DNA of 64,000 bases, from positions 5,790,001 through 5,854,000 of the forward strand of contig NZ_JASTLC010000001.1 of the NCBI RefSeq assembly GCF_030499575.1, written 5' to 3'. Below are positions 1 to 8,221 of the stretch, one piece after another (the stretch's first letter is position 1; every line of letters begins with the position of its first letter). The position numbers and the translations under genes are program-made. Source of the stretch: Streptomyces sp. DG2A-72. GTDB lineage: Bacteria > Actinomycetota > Actinomycetes > Streptomycetales > Streptomycetaceae. The notes under the pieces were generated by a model, which had not been told where the DNA came from, did no database searches, and worked only from the letters and a program-made list of their open reading frames with translations.

Positions 1-5
1 CGGCC

Positions 6-1280
6 ATGAACGAATCGGTCGTACTGGCGCGAGAGCCCGCCGACGAGGCGACGCCACCCGGCCCGGACGGTCCCGCATCGGGCCCGGCACACCTCGTCGA
101 GGTCGTGATCCCGGTCTACAACGAGGAAAGGGTCCTGGAGCGGAGCGTCCGAAGACTCCACGTCTACCTCACCGAGGGCCTGCCGTACCGGTTCCGGATC
201 ACCATCGCGGACAACGCCAGCACGGACGGCACCTGGCAGGTCGCCACCGCCCTGGAACGGCGGCTCGCACACGTCCAGGCGGTGCACCTGGACCTCAAGG
301 GACGTGGCCGGGCCCTGCGCCATGTCTGGAGCCGCAGTGACGCCGACGTCGTCAGCTACATGGACGTGGACCTGTCCACAGGGCTGGACGCGTTCCTGCC
401 GCTGGTCGCCCCGTTGATGTCCGGTCACAGCGACCTGGCCATCGGCAGTCGTCTGCACCGCGGCTCGATGGTGGTACGCGGCCCGAAGCGGGAGTTCATA
501 TCGCGGACGTACAACATGCTGCTGCGTACCACGATGGCCGCCCGTTTCTCCGACGCGCAGTGCGGCTTCAAGGCCGGCCGCACCGATGTGGTCAAGGCGC
601 TGCTGACCCACGTCGAGGATGAGGCATGGTTCTTCGACACCGAGCTGCTGCTGCTCGCCGAGCGCAGCGGGTTGCGGGTGCATGAGGTACCGGTGGACTG
701 GGTGGACGACCCCGACAGCCGGGTCGACATCGTCCGTACCGCATTGGACGACCTGAGGGGGATGGTCCGAGTCGGTCGCCGGACGCTGTCCGGGTCGGCC
801 GGAGTGCGGGTGCCGCCGCGGGAGCGGCCCCGCATCTCCACCGGGGTGCGCGGGCAGCTGTCCAGCTTCACGGTGATCGGCATCTGCTGCACCGTCGCCT
901 ACCTGCTGCTGTACCTGCTGCTGAGGCAGTTGATGCCCGCGCTGGCCGCCAACGCGCTGGCGCTGCTGGTCACCGCCGTCGCGAACACCGCCGCCAACCG
1001 TCGCTACACCTTCGGCCTGACCGGCCCGCGTGACGCATTGCGCCACCAGGTGGAGGGCGGGCTCGCCTTCGTCATCGGGCTGGTGGTCAGCACCGGCACC
1101 CTGGCCCTGGTGCGGACGGACGAGCAGCACGCCTCCCGGCTGGCCGAACTCCTCGCGCTGGTCGGTGCGAACGTTCTGGCCAGTGCGGCCAGGTTTCTTC
1201 TCATGAGGGTGTGGGTGTTCAACCCGCACCGCACGAAACGCCAGTTGTACGGCACACCTGTGCCGTCCGAGGAGCACTGA
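6..1280 (+). CDS. GT2 polyprenyl-phosphate sugar synthase with C-terminal GtrA domain
   Basis: 424 aa. Residues ~30-250 form a family-2 glycosyltransferase of the dolichyl-phosphate mannose/glucose synthase type: PVYNEE near the start, DNASTDGT in the nucleotide-binding part and the metal-binding MDVD near residue 120. A GtrA-like domain with about four hydrophobic segments follows (residues ~278-410). The fused form is known from actinobacteria, where it makes and may translocate a lipid-linked sugar donor (family knowledge). Its TGA ends directly before the ATG of the next gene, a PMT-like membrane glycosyltransferase, so the two are probably co-translated and this enzyme likely supplies the donor. 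The sugar is unknown. Only five bases precede the ATG, so an earlier start cannot be excluded. Confidence 0.88.
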   Translation: MNESVVLAREPADEATPPGPDGPASGPAHLVEVVIPVYNEERVLERSVRRLHVYLTEGLPYRFRITIADNASTDGTWQVATALERRLAHVQAVHLDLKGRGRALRHVWSRSDADVVSYMDVDLSTGLDAFLPLVAPLMSGHSDLAIGSRLHRGSMVVRGPKREFISRTYNMLLRTTMAARFSDAQCGFKAGRTDVVKALLTHVEDEAWFFDTELLLLAERSGLRVHEVPVDWVDDPDSRVDIVRTALDDLRGMVRVGRRTLSGSAGVRVPPRERPRISTGVRGQLSSFTVIGICCTVAYLLLYLLLRQLMPALAANALALLVTAVANTAANRRYTFGLTGPRDALRHQVEGGLAFVIGLVVSTGTLALVRTDEQHASRLAELLALVGANVLASAARFLLMRVWVFNPHRTKRQLYGTPVPSEEH

Positions 1281-3608
1281 ATGAGTGACAGAACGTACGC
1301 ACCGCCGCGCGGGGTACTCGACCGCACAGCCGAGGCCGAGCGACCTGGCAACGGCGGCTCCCGACTCGGGCGGCTGCTGCTCGGTGGGCCGGACGATCCC
1401 CGGTGGGCCCGGCCCGCACTGTGGGCCGTGATGGTGCTGGCCGCCGCGCTCTACACATACGGGCTGGGCGCGAATGGCGATGCCAACAGCTACTACGCGG
1501 CGGCGGTGCTGTCCGGTACCAAGAGCTGGACCTCCTTCTTCTTCGGCTCCCTGGACACCGGCAACTTCATCACCGTGGACAAGCCTCCGGTGGCGTTGTG
1601 GCTGATGGGACTCTCCTGCCGGGTATTCGGGTTCGGTACCTGGCAGATGCTGCTGCCGATGGCCGCTTCCGGTGTGGCCTCGGTCGCGGTGCTGTACAGC
1701 GCGGTCCGGCGGGTCTTCGGGTACGCGGCTGCCACGGTCGCGGCGCTGGTCATGGCCCTGACTCCGATCACGGTGGCGATCACCCGGGACAACAACCCCG
1801 ACCCCGTCCTGGTGCTGCTCTGCGTCTGTGCGGCCTGGTTCCTGCTGGAGGCGGTGCGCAGCGGCAAGCTGCTACCGCTGGTCTGGTCGGCGGTGCTGGT
1901 CGGTTTCGCCTTCAACGCCAAGATGCTCCAGGCCTTTATCGTGCTGCCCGCCTTCTTCGTGACGTATCTGTTCGCCGCGCCCGGCCGCATCGGGCGACGG
2001 ATCAGGCACATCCTGGCCGCCGGGGTCGCGCTGGTGGTGTCCACCGGCTGGTGGATGGTGACCGTGGACTCCATCCCGGCCGCCGACCGGCCCTTCATCG
2101 GCAGCAGCACCAAGAACTCGATCTGGGACCTCGCCACCGGCTACAACGGCCTGGCCCGCATCCTGGGCAAGGGCGGCGGCAAGGGTGGCGGGCGGGGCGA
2201 CGCGGTACGGCATGCCGGTGGTACGACAACCGATGCCGTACACCAGTTGGCCCAGACCGCTGCCGGGCGGGCCGGCGGTGGTGGCAGAGGCGGCTTCGGC
2301 GGGTCCACCGGCATCAGCCGGCTGTTCAGCGAACAGCTCGGCGGGCAGATCTCCTGGCTGCTGCCCTTCGCGGCGGTGGCACTGATCAGCGCCCTGGTAC
2401 TGCGCGGGCGTCGGCCCCGGACCGACTGGAAACGTGCCGCACTGGTGCTGTGGGGCGTGTGGATGCTCACCCACTTCGTCACGTTCAGTTACGCCTCGGG
2501 GACGTTCCATCCCTACTACACGACGATGCTCACCCCGTCGGTCGCCGCTCTGACCGGCGCGGGCGGGGTGGCGCTGCTCCGGGCGGTGCGCCGGGGCTCG
2601 GTGTGGGCGGGCGTGCTGGCGGCGGCGGTGCTCGGTTCGGCTGCCTGGGCGGTGGTGCTGCTGCGCCGGACGCCGGACTTCGCCTCCTGGTTGTGGCCGC
2701 TGATCGCGTTGGCCGGCCTGGTCGCGGTGGTGGCGTTGCTGGTCGGCACGGCTCGGGAACCGCGTGCGGCGGTGCCCCGACGTGGGCGACGGCTCCTCCC
2801 CGTCGGCGCGGTGACGGCGCTGGTCGCGCTGTTGGCCGGTCCGGCGGCGTACGCGACCGACACCGTCGCAGCGGGAGCCATCCAGGGCAGCAATCCGATG
2901 GGCGGCCCCTCAAGCCGTACCGGCGGCTTCGGAGGCTTCGGCGGCCTCACCGACCTCCGGCCGGGCCTCAAGGGCCAGTACGGGCACGGCGCGTACGGCG
3001 GCTTGGGTCGCTTCATGGGCGGCGGCGGTCATGGTGGCGCGGACATGATGGAACAGCTCCGCACAAGCAGGGGCTTCGGCGGTGGGCGGGGCGGCTCGAC
3101 CAGTCCCAAGCTGATCAGCTACCTCGAACGGCATCAGGGCGGCGCGAAGTGGCTGGTGGCCACCTCCAACGCCACCTCGGCGGCCCGGATCATCCTGGCG
3201 ACGGGCGGCAAGGCGGCCCTCGCCATGGGCGGTTTCACCGGCAGCGACCCGGCGATGACGGTCACGAAGTTCCTGAGGTACGTGTCATCCGGCCGACTGC
3301 ACTACGTCCTCGCCGGTGGCGGCGCGTTCGGCGGCGGTTTCGGTGGCGGCCGGGGCGGCGGCACCTCACAGGTCATGTCGTACGTCCAGACGCACTGCTC
3401 GGCGGTGCCCGCATCGGCGTACGGGGGCACTGCCACATCCGCCACATCCCTGAGGACGGCGGGCTCGGACACGTCCGGCACATTCGGCGGCGCGTCGCGC
3501 GCATCGGGTGCTTCGCCCCGTTCGGCCGGGATGGGCCGCCAGGCTGCCGGCAGTGGTCGTCCTGACAGTACGGCCGCCTCGCAGACGCTGTACGACTGCA
3601 CTGGTTGA
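1281..3608 (+). CDS. ArnT/PMT-like family 39 membrane glycosyltransferase with Gly-rich outer domain
   Basis: 775 aa. The first ~500 residues are a GT39/PMT_2 membrane glycosyltransferase with about 10 or more hydrophobic helices, an early acidic loop (GANGDANSYY) and a VDKPPV motif typical of the family, which transfers sugar from a polyprenyl-phosphate donor outside the membrane. Two stretches are extremely glycine-rich: one in a loop near residues 295-350 and a long one after residue ~540. The C-terminal outer domain also has segments such as WLVATSNATSA. Translationally coupled to the GT2 gene. The acceptor is unknown; wall polymer or protein O-glycosylation are both possible. A hairpin follows about 90 bases after the stop. 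Confidence 0.85.
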   Translation: MSDRTYAPPRGVLDRTAEAERPGNGGSRLGRLLLGGPDDPRWARPALWAVMVLAAALYTYGLGANGDANSYYAAAVLSGTKSWTSFFFGSLDTGNFITVDKPPVALWLMGLSCRVFGFGTWQMLLPMAASGVASVAVLYSAVRRVFGYAAATVAALVMALTPITVAITRDNNPDPVLVLLCVCAAWFLLEAVRSGKLLPLVWSAVLVGFAFNAKMLQAFIVLPAFFVTYLFAAPGRIGRRIRHILAAGVALVVSTGWWMVTVDSIPAADRPFIGSSTKNSIWDLATGYNGLARILGKGGGKGGGRGDAVRHAGGTTTDAVHQLAQTAAGRAGGGGRGGFGGSTGISRLFSEQLGGQISWLLPFAAVALISALVLRGRRPRTDWKRAALVLWGVWMLTHFVTFSYASGTFHPYYTTMLTPSVAALTGAGGVALLRAVRRGSVWAGVLAAAVLGSAAWAVVLLRRTPDFASWLWPLIALAGLVAVVALLVGTAREPRAAVPRRGRRLLPVGAVTALVALLAGPAAYATDTVAAGAIQGSNPMGGPSSRTGGFGGFGGLTDLRPGLKGQYGHGAYGGLGRFMGGGGHGGADMMEQLRTSRGFGGGRGGSTSPKLISYLERHQGGAKWLVATSNATSAARIILATGGKAALAMGGFTGSDPAMTVTKFLRYVSSGRLHYVLAGGGAFGGGFGGGRGGGTSQVMSYVQTHCSAVPASAYGGTATSATSLRTAGSDTSGTFGGASRASGASPRSAGMGRQAAGSGRPDSTAASQTLYDCTG

Positions 3609-3700
3609 CCGGCACCACACGGCCCCGCCGGAAAGCCCGGCGTGGCAGGCGCGCCCCGGGCCGGCGCCAGGTGGGCGGCCCGCGTGAGCGTTGCGTGAGC

Positions 3701-3723
3701 GGACGGCCCGGCACAGGCCGTCC
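3701..3723. terminator. hairpin downstream of the glycosyltransferase operon
   Basis: Perfect 8-bp inverted repeat GGACGGCC / GGCCGTCC with a 7-base loop in the 210-base gap after the operon. There is no U-tract, which is common for Streptomyces terminators. No gene is seen in the rest of the gap up to the tRNA fragment. Confidence 0.4.
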
Positions 3724-3817
3724 GCAGCCGGACGGCGCAACGCGCCGCGCGGCGCTGATCTGCGGAAACAGCACCGCGTGGCACACGCCGACACCACCCG
3801 CCACGACCCCGGCAGTC

Positions 3818-3860
3818 CTCGTAATGCGTAGGTCTCGGGTTCGAATCCCGAAGGCGGCTC
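3818..3860 (+). other. 3' half of tRNA-Thr(CGU): probable attachment-site scar
   Basis: The sequence begins in an anticodon loop reading CTCGTAA (anticodon CGU, threonine). It continues through the 3' anticodon strand, variable loop, an intact T arm (stem TCGGG/CCCGA around TTCGAAT) and the acceptor 3' strand AGGCGGC. Upstream bases neither pair with the anticodon stem nor contain a D arm or 5' acceptor strand, so this cannot be a working tRNA. Fragments that start at the anticodon loop are what tyrosine-recombinase elements carry as attachment core. A decayed integrase lies just to the right. Inference: an attR-type scar of an element integrated in tRNA-Thr. Confidence 0.75.
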
Positions 3861-3866
3861 ATCCAA

Positions 3867-3896
3867 AACCCAGCTCAGACAGCGTCTCAGCTGGGT
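3867..3896. terminator. bidirectional hairpin next to the attachment scar
   Basis: Inverted repeat of 13 bp with one mismatch around a 3-base loop (ACCCAGCTCAGAC / GTCTCAGCTGGGT). On the minus strand it is followed by TTTT, so it would terminate the integrase remnant; on the plus strand it follows the tRNA 3' end. Confidence 0.6.
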
Positions 3897-3904
3897 CTTG
3901 TCGT

Positions 3905-4573
3905 TCAGCGGATGCGGCGGCGACGCTGCGCGCGTGCCGCGCGGCGGTCCGTGGTCTCGGTCTTGGTCTCAATTGCGGGTTCCTGGCCAGGCATGAAGGC
4001 GTCTTCCATGCGGCGCATCGCGTCCTTCGAAAGGTGCGATGCAGTTCCTCTTCGGACGGGTGAAGACCAAGCCCTCGCCTTTTCGGTCCGGGCAGGCACT
4101 GGCGTGCTTCGTGCAGTCCTTCAGACACGGCTTGGGGCATCCACGCTTGTAGTTCTTGTGTGTCTTGCAGTCCGGTGGGCACGGATCGAATCGGTGAAGA
4201 CGCTCACCGCAGGCCCAGAGTCTCGCCCACCGGAAGCCCATACCGACGCCAACGCACCACCGTATGAAGGTTGGCCGCTTGGCGGCAGCCTCCAGGAACG
4301 CCTTTGCCTCTTCTGTCGTGAATGGATTCGCCTCGGTCTCGTCCACGGCGGGCGGGTCCAGGAGGGTGGCCACGTTCTCGACGATGAGTCGACGGCGGTG
4401 TGGCCCTCATCGAGCATCACGCGATACATCCGCTCCAGATGCTCCGGCTGAAGCTTGTCGATCCGGTGCTTGCCGATGCCGGGGACGATGTCGTTCCTGG
4501 TCTTGGACCAGTAGTCATCCGGGGAACGCGGCTTGAGCTTCAAGGATGCGATGTCGGTCAGGTAGGTGGTCAT
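3905..4573 (-). pseudogene. decayed tyrosine recombinase (integrase) of an integrative element
   Basis: Three pieces of one integrase lie in different minus-strand frames. The core-binding domain is at 4573-4390 (MTTYLTDIASLKL, DDYWSKTRNDIVPGIG, DKLQPEHLERMY). The start of the catalytic domain is at about 4373-4060 (VATLLDPPAVDE, TTEEAKAFLEAA), continuing into a Cys-rich insert (CPPDCKTHKNYKRGCP). The C-terminal tail is at about 4050-3905 (AMRRMEDAF). The segment with the first catalytic Arg is largely gone and no HxxR or Tyr block is visible, so it is inactive. The N-terminal arm-binding domain is also missing: just upstream, a GTG with a good GGAAGGAA ribosome site opens a truncated 19-residue reading frame (4628-4569) overlapping this fragment. 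It sits beside the tRNA-Thr scar, as integrases usually do. Confidence 0.8.
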
Positions 4574-4723
4574 CCACTGTCGGCTTCGAGGCGGTGGAAG
4601 AGTTCGTTGTCGTCGTCGGGGTGCTTCACTGAGGGTTCCTTCCAATGGGAGGCAGGCGGGGTCCGGCCGTCGCTGTAGGAGGTGGGCGGACGGACCCCGC
4701 ACGGTGGTGCTACGGGGGGTGGC

Positions 4724-4882
4724 ATGGGGGAATCCGAGTTCAGGACGCGGCCGTGCAATTGGTGCGGCCAGCCGGTGCAGCAGCCAGAGAGCCGCTGGCG
4801 AAGGCGGCGCTTTTGCAGCAAGGCACACCGCCGCAGGAACCGGATCCTGGAGGCTGTCACGGAATTCCTGGACATCTGGTAG
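4724..4882 (+). CDS. small zinc-finger-like protein (CxxC...CxxxH)
   Basis: 52 aa, starting at the ATG behind GGGGGG. It has CNWC followed 17 residues later by CSKAH, a C-x2-C-x17-C-x3-H pattern consistent with a single zinc site, set in a very basic stretch (RWRRRR, HRRRNR). It ends in a short hydrophobic helix (TEFLDIW). Small zinc-finger proteins of this look are common on actinobacterial integrative elements, but the function is not known. It converges with the next gene, one base apart. Codon use is less biased than in the chromosomal genes. Confidence 0.55.
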   Translation: MGESEFRTRPCNWCGQPVQQPESRWRRRRFCSKAHRRRNRILEAVTEFLDIW

Positions 4883-4883
4883 G

Positions 4884-5252
4884 TCACGCAGCGCGTTCGT
4901 CGGGATAGGCGCAGGGCACGCACATGCCGAGCGAGGCAGGGATGACGTATCCGGCGTCCTGTCGGCAGGCGGGGCAGGTGCGGCGGGCAGGCATGGCCTT
5001 GGCGAGCGCGGCCCACTTGCCCGGCGTCATCGGCCGGACGGGCTTGGCGCGGTCGACGTGGTAGGGGTAGGCGACGAGCGGGCCGCGCCGGTAGCGCGGG
5101 CGCATGATCTGCGCCGCTGTCGACTGCCCACCGGGGCGTAGGCCGCGGGCCCGTAACTGCCGTTTGGTGGCGAGTCCGTCGGGGGCGTAGCGCCACGGGT
5201 GGGTGGGCAGTCCGTGCCTCGCGCCGGTCGGGTCGAAGCACTTGGCGAACAT
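4884..5252 (-). CDS. RRQRL-type zinc-binding protein of integrative elements
   Basis: 122 aa. It begins MFAKCFDPTGARHGLPTHPW and carries KRQLRARGLRPGG, the variant of the RRQRL motif that names this small family. A C-terminal CPAC...CVPC pair likely binds zinc. The family is found mainly on actinobacterial integrative conjugative elements and plasmids; its role is unknown. The gene starts 9 bases after the end of a small basic ORF on the same strand, suggesting an operon. The decayed integrase lies downstream and the replication and transfer genes of a full element are absent, so this is probably a remnant module. Confidence 0.7.
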   Translation of the reverse strand: MFAKCFDPTGARHGLPTHPWRYAPDGLATKRQLRARGLRPGGQSTAAQIMRPRYRRGPLVAYPYHVDRAKPVRPMTPGKWAALAKAMPARRTCPACRQDAGYVIPASLGMCVPCAYPDERAA

Positions 5253-5261
5253 CAGGCGGCC

Positions 5262-5468
5262 TCAGCCGTCGTGCCGTCGCCCTCCGGGGCGGCGTGTGTG
5301 GCGGCGCAGGCGCTTGGCGTTGCGGTCGCTGTATCCGCGCGGCACGTCTGTCCCTCTCGCGCGCTGCCGACCCAGCACGGCAGGTACGAGAGCGGACTGC
5401 TTCGACTTGGTGCTGTGGGTACTGCGGCGGGTGGAGCAGACCTCGACTTCTTTCTCCCGGGACGACAC
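5262..5468 (-). CDS. small basic hypothetical protein
   Basis: 68 aa and strongly basic (segment NAKRLRRHTRRPGGRRHDG). No family recognised. It immediately precedes the RRQRL-type gene on the same strand with a 9-base gap, the kind of short-gene packing found on integrative elements. It could be a truncated or spurious frame. Confidence 0.4.
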   Translation of the reverse strand: MSSREKEVEVCSTRRSTHSTKSKQSALVPAVLGRQRARGTDVPRGYSDRNAKRLRRHTRRPGGRRHDG

Positions 5469-5673
5469 CGCGGTCGGGCGGTGTCAGGAGGGGCCTCCCG
5501 TAAGGCCGTCTCCCAAGGTGCCGTCACGGTCAGTCGGTGTCTTGCGATACGCCGATGCGCTCACCCGTGTGCAGCAGTGGTACGCGGCGGGCTGGGCTGT
5601 CCAAGCGTCCAAGACCTCTCTACGGTTGGTGTTCGACTGCCTTGAGGGACTGGATGAGGGCGAAGGGGGCTGT

Positions 5674-8193
5674 GTGGAAGCCGAGTTGGCGGCTCTTGCC
5701 GCGTCGGGGGCAACGGCGTTGGCCGGGTTGATGGTTTCGGATGCGTACGAGCGAGCGAAGAGCGGGCTGACCCGGCTCTTCGGGCGACGCGCTTCGGATG
5801 AGGCCGCCGAGGAGGAACTGCAAGCCACGTACGAGGAGTTGGACAGGGCTCACACGGTGGGTGACGCCGAGGCTCAGGCAGTTGTCCAAGCCCGCCTGCG
5901 GCAGCGGCTGGAAGGCCTGTTCCAGGAGGATCCGGACGCAGCCGAGGAACTGGCGCGGCTGTTGTCCGAGCTGGCGCCGGACGCGTCACGTACCTTCGTC
6001 AACTTGGTCAGCGGCGGAGTGAACCACGGCCCGGTCTTCCAGGGCTCACCCATCCACGGTGACGTCCACTTCCACGTCCCCCCGGCGCCCTCGTCTGCGG
6101 CGGGCCGGTCCGCCAGGCCGGATCAAGTGCCCGTCGTGACCGGGCCGTTCAGTGATCGGACGGCTGAACTCGGGACCCTGCAGACGAGGCTCGGCGCGCT
6201 GGCGGGCGGCTCCGGATCTGTGGGCGTCGATGTGCTGTTCGGGCCTCCGGGGGTCGGCAAGTCGGCCATGGCCTGGCGGTGCGCGGAGAAGGTCAAGGGG
6301 CATTTTCCGGACGGGCAGTTGTACGTGGATTTCGCGGCCCTGCGCGACCAGGCCACGCCGCTGACCGGTCCTGGCGGAGACGTCTCCGAGGCCCTGGCCA
6401 TGTGCCTGAGGTCGTTGCCGGGAGGTGAGCTCGGCATTCCGGACTCGCTCCTCGACCGGACCAATCTGTTCCGGTCGCGCACGGCCGACCTGCGCATCCT
6501 TCTCGTCCTCGACGACGTCGACCAGCCTGCACAGGTTCGCGCCCTGATTCCCAAGGGGGCAGGCAGCGCCGTACTGGCCACGAGTCAGGGCAGGATCGGG
6601 GAACTGGCCGTCCAGGGCGGTGCCCGGTTGGTCCGCGTCAAGCCGCTGGACACACATGGTGGGCTGGAACTGCTGAAAGACCGGTGCGGACCGGAGGCGG
6701 TCGAGGCCGAACCGGAGGCCGCGCGGCGGCTGGTGGAGCTGTGTGACGGGCTGCCCGTGGCCTTGCTGGTGGTGGCGGCGCGACTGGACGACGAGAGTCT
6801 GAGCATGGCGGAACTGGCCGCCGAACTCGACGACGAGGCAGGCCGGCTGGCCGGACTCGCACTGGACGGGGAGGAGTCCTCGGTGTCCGCAGTTCTGGGC
6901 CCCTCCTACCGGCTGCTGCCGCCCGACGCGGCCCGGCTCTACCGGCTGCTCGGATGGCTGCCGTTCGGACTCTTCGACGCCGGCGTGGCCGCGGTCGCTG
7001 CCGGCGTGGACCCGGGGAGCGCGAAGCGCCTGCTGGGCGTGCTGGCGAAGGCCAGCCTGGTGGAGAAGATGCGCGACGACCGGTACCGCATGCACGACCT
7101 GGTCCGTCTGCACGCCCGCGAGTGTGCGGCCGACGAGGAGCCGCGGACCGAGCGGACGGCACTGACACAGCGCGTCGGAACCCACTACCTCGTGCTGAGC
7201 GCTTTCGCCGACCGGGCGCTCAGGAGAGAGCGGCTGCGGATCGCCAACCTCGACGACCTACTGCGGGACGCCCACGACCCATTCGCTGGAGCGAGCGGTC
7301 CATCGCCGCTGGAGTGGCTGAACGCTGAGCGTTCCGCCATCCTCGCGGTACTGCGCGAGACCGTCCGGCACGAGCTGTACACCCTGGCCTGGCGACTGGC
7401 CGAGGCGTTCTCGGTGCTGTTCCTCTACCACCGCTACCTCAGGGCGTGGACGGAAACACTGGAGCTGGGCATCAAGGCGGCCGAGGCGGCGATCGTCGTA
7501 GCGGAAACGGCAGGGGGGACCGACGAGGAGGCCACGGCGGGCTGTGCCCGGCTGCGCAGCCTGCTGTCACGTCCGCTGCTGGACCTCGGGGAGAACGACC
7601 GCGCGGGAGAGCAACTGGAGGGGGCCGTCGCCCTGGCCGAGGCGACCGATCGCCTCGCCTTGCGGGCCTCCGTTCAGGAATTCCTCGGCCGTTACCTGGA
7701 TGTCGTTGCCCCGACCGAAGCGGCCGGGGCGTACCGGCGCTCCCTCGAACTCAACGAGCGGGCCGGGGAAACCCGCGGTGCCGCCCTCGCCACCTTCTTC
7801 CTCGGATGCGCCCTGGATGCAGGGGGCGATCACGCGGAGGCCATGGACCTGCTGCGCCGGGCACAGCGGGACTTGGAGGACCGTGAGGAGCCCGACCGGC
7901 GGATGGCGGCGCGGGTGAAGGCCGCCATCGGCGTCGTACACGGGAATCTCGGCGACACCGGGCAGGCGATCAACGACCTGCGGGAGGCGATCCGGGAACT
8001 GTCCGAGGTAGCGGACGGAATGCAGTACGAGGCGCAGGCCCGAGTGCGACTCGCCGACATCGCCCAGAGGGAGGGCGGTCACGAGGAGTTGGTGCGCGAG
8101 TGCCTGGGCCGAGCCGCCGACATCTACGAGGCGCTCGGCAACCAGCGCCTGACGGAGGAACTGCGCCAGAGGTTGAGCGATCTCGACCGCTGA
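5674..8193 (+). CDS. STAND/NB-ARC ATPase with TPR sensor and possible amyloid-signalling motif
   Basis: 839 aa from the GTG behind GAAGGGGG (5662-5669); a frame open further upstream has no comparable start and no family-like sequence. Order of parts: an N-terminal helical region (residues 1-105); a Gly/His/Val-rich motif at residues 110-134 (NLVSGGVNHGPVFQGSPIHG, then DVHFH); and an NB-ARC ATPase with P-loop GPPGVGKS (190-197), Walker B LLVLDDVD (~276-283) and GLPVAL (~359-364). A winged-helix part with the MHD-like signature YRMHDLVRLHA comes next, then TPR-like helices from ~residue 600 to the end. STAND proteins are signalling switches in regulation and antiphage defence (family knowledge). 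The adjoining integrase debris supports a mobile or defence context. The ligand and effector are unknown. Confidence 0.85.
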   Translation: MEAELAALAASGATALAGLMVSDAYERAKSGLTRLFGRRASDEAAEEELQATYEELDRAHTVGDAEAQAVVQARLRQRLEGLFQEDPDAAEELARLLSELAPDASRTFVNLVSGGVNHGPVFQGSPIHGDVHFHVPPAPSSAAGRSARPDQVPVVTGPFSDRTAELGTLQTRLGALAGGSGSVGVDVLFGPPGVGKSAMAWRCAEKVKGHFPDGQLYVDFAALRDQATPLTGPGGDVSEALAMCLRSLPGGELGIPDSLLDRTNLFRSRTADLRILLVLDDVDQPAQVRALIPKGAGSAVLATSQGRIGELAVQGGARLVRVKPLDTHGGLELLKDRCGPEAVEAEPEAARRLVELCDGLPVALLVVAARLDDESLSMAELAAELDDEAGRLAGLALDGEESSVSAVLGPSYRLLPPDAARLYRLLGWLPFGLFDAGVAAVAAGVDPGSAKRLLGVLAKASLVEKMRDDRYRMHDLVRLHARECAADEEPRTERTALTQRVGTHYLVLSAFADRALRRERLRIANLDDLLRDAHDPFAGASGPSPLEWLNAERSAILAVLRETVRHELYTLAWRLAEAFSVLFLYHRYLRAWTETLELGIKAAEAAIVVAETAGGTDEEATAGCARLRSLLSRPLLDLGENDRAGEQLEGAVALAEATDRLALRASVQEFLGRYLDVVAPTEAAGAYRRSLELNERAGETRGAALATFFLGCALDAGGDHAEAMDLLRRAQRDLEDREEPDRRMAARVKAAIGVVHGNLGDTGQAINDLREAIRELSEVADGMQYEAQARVRLADIAQREGGHEELVRECLGRAADIYEALGNQRLTEELRQRLSDLDR

Positions 8194-8221
8194 ACCTGGT
8201 TCCCGATGTGCCCAGGCGGCA

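Noticed and set aside
3818..3860. Functional tRNA-Thr gene
   Set aside because: The 5' acceptor strand, D arm and 5' anticodon stem are absent.
3905..4828. Intact integrase read through all three frames
   Set aside because: Needs at least two frameshifts and lacks the catalytic Arg, HxxR and Tyr blocks.
5203..5673. N-terminal extension of the STAND protein from ATG 5203
   Set aside because: The extra 157 residues resemble no part of the family and overlap minus-strand small genes; a good ribosome site precedes GTG 5674.
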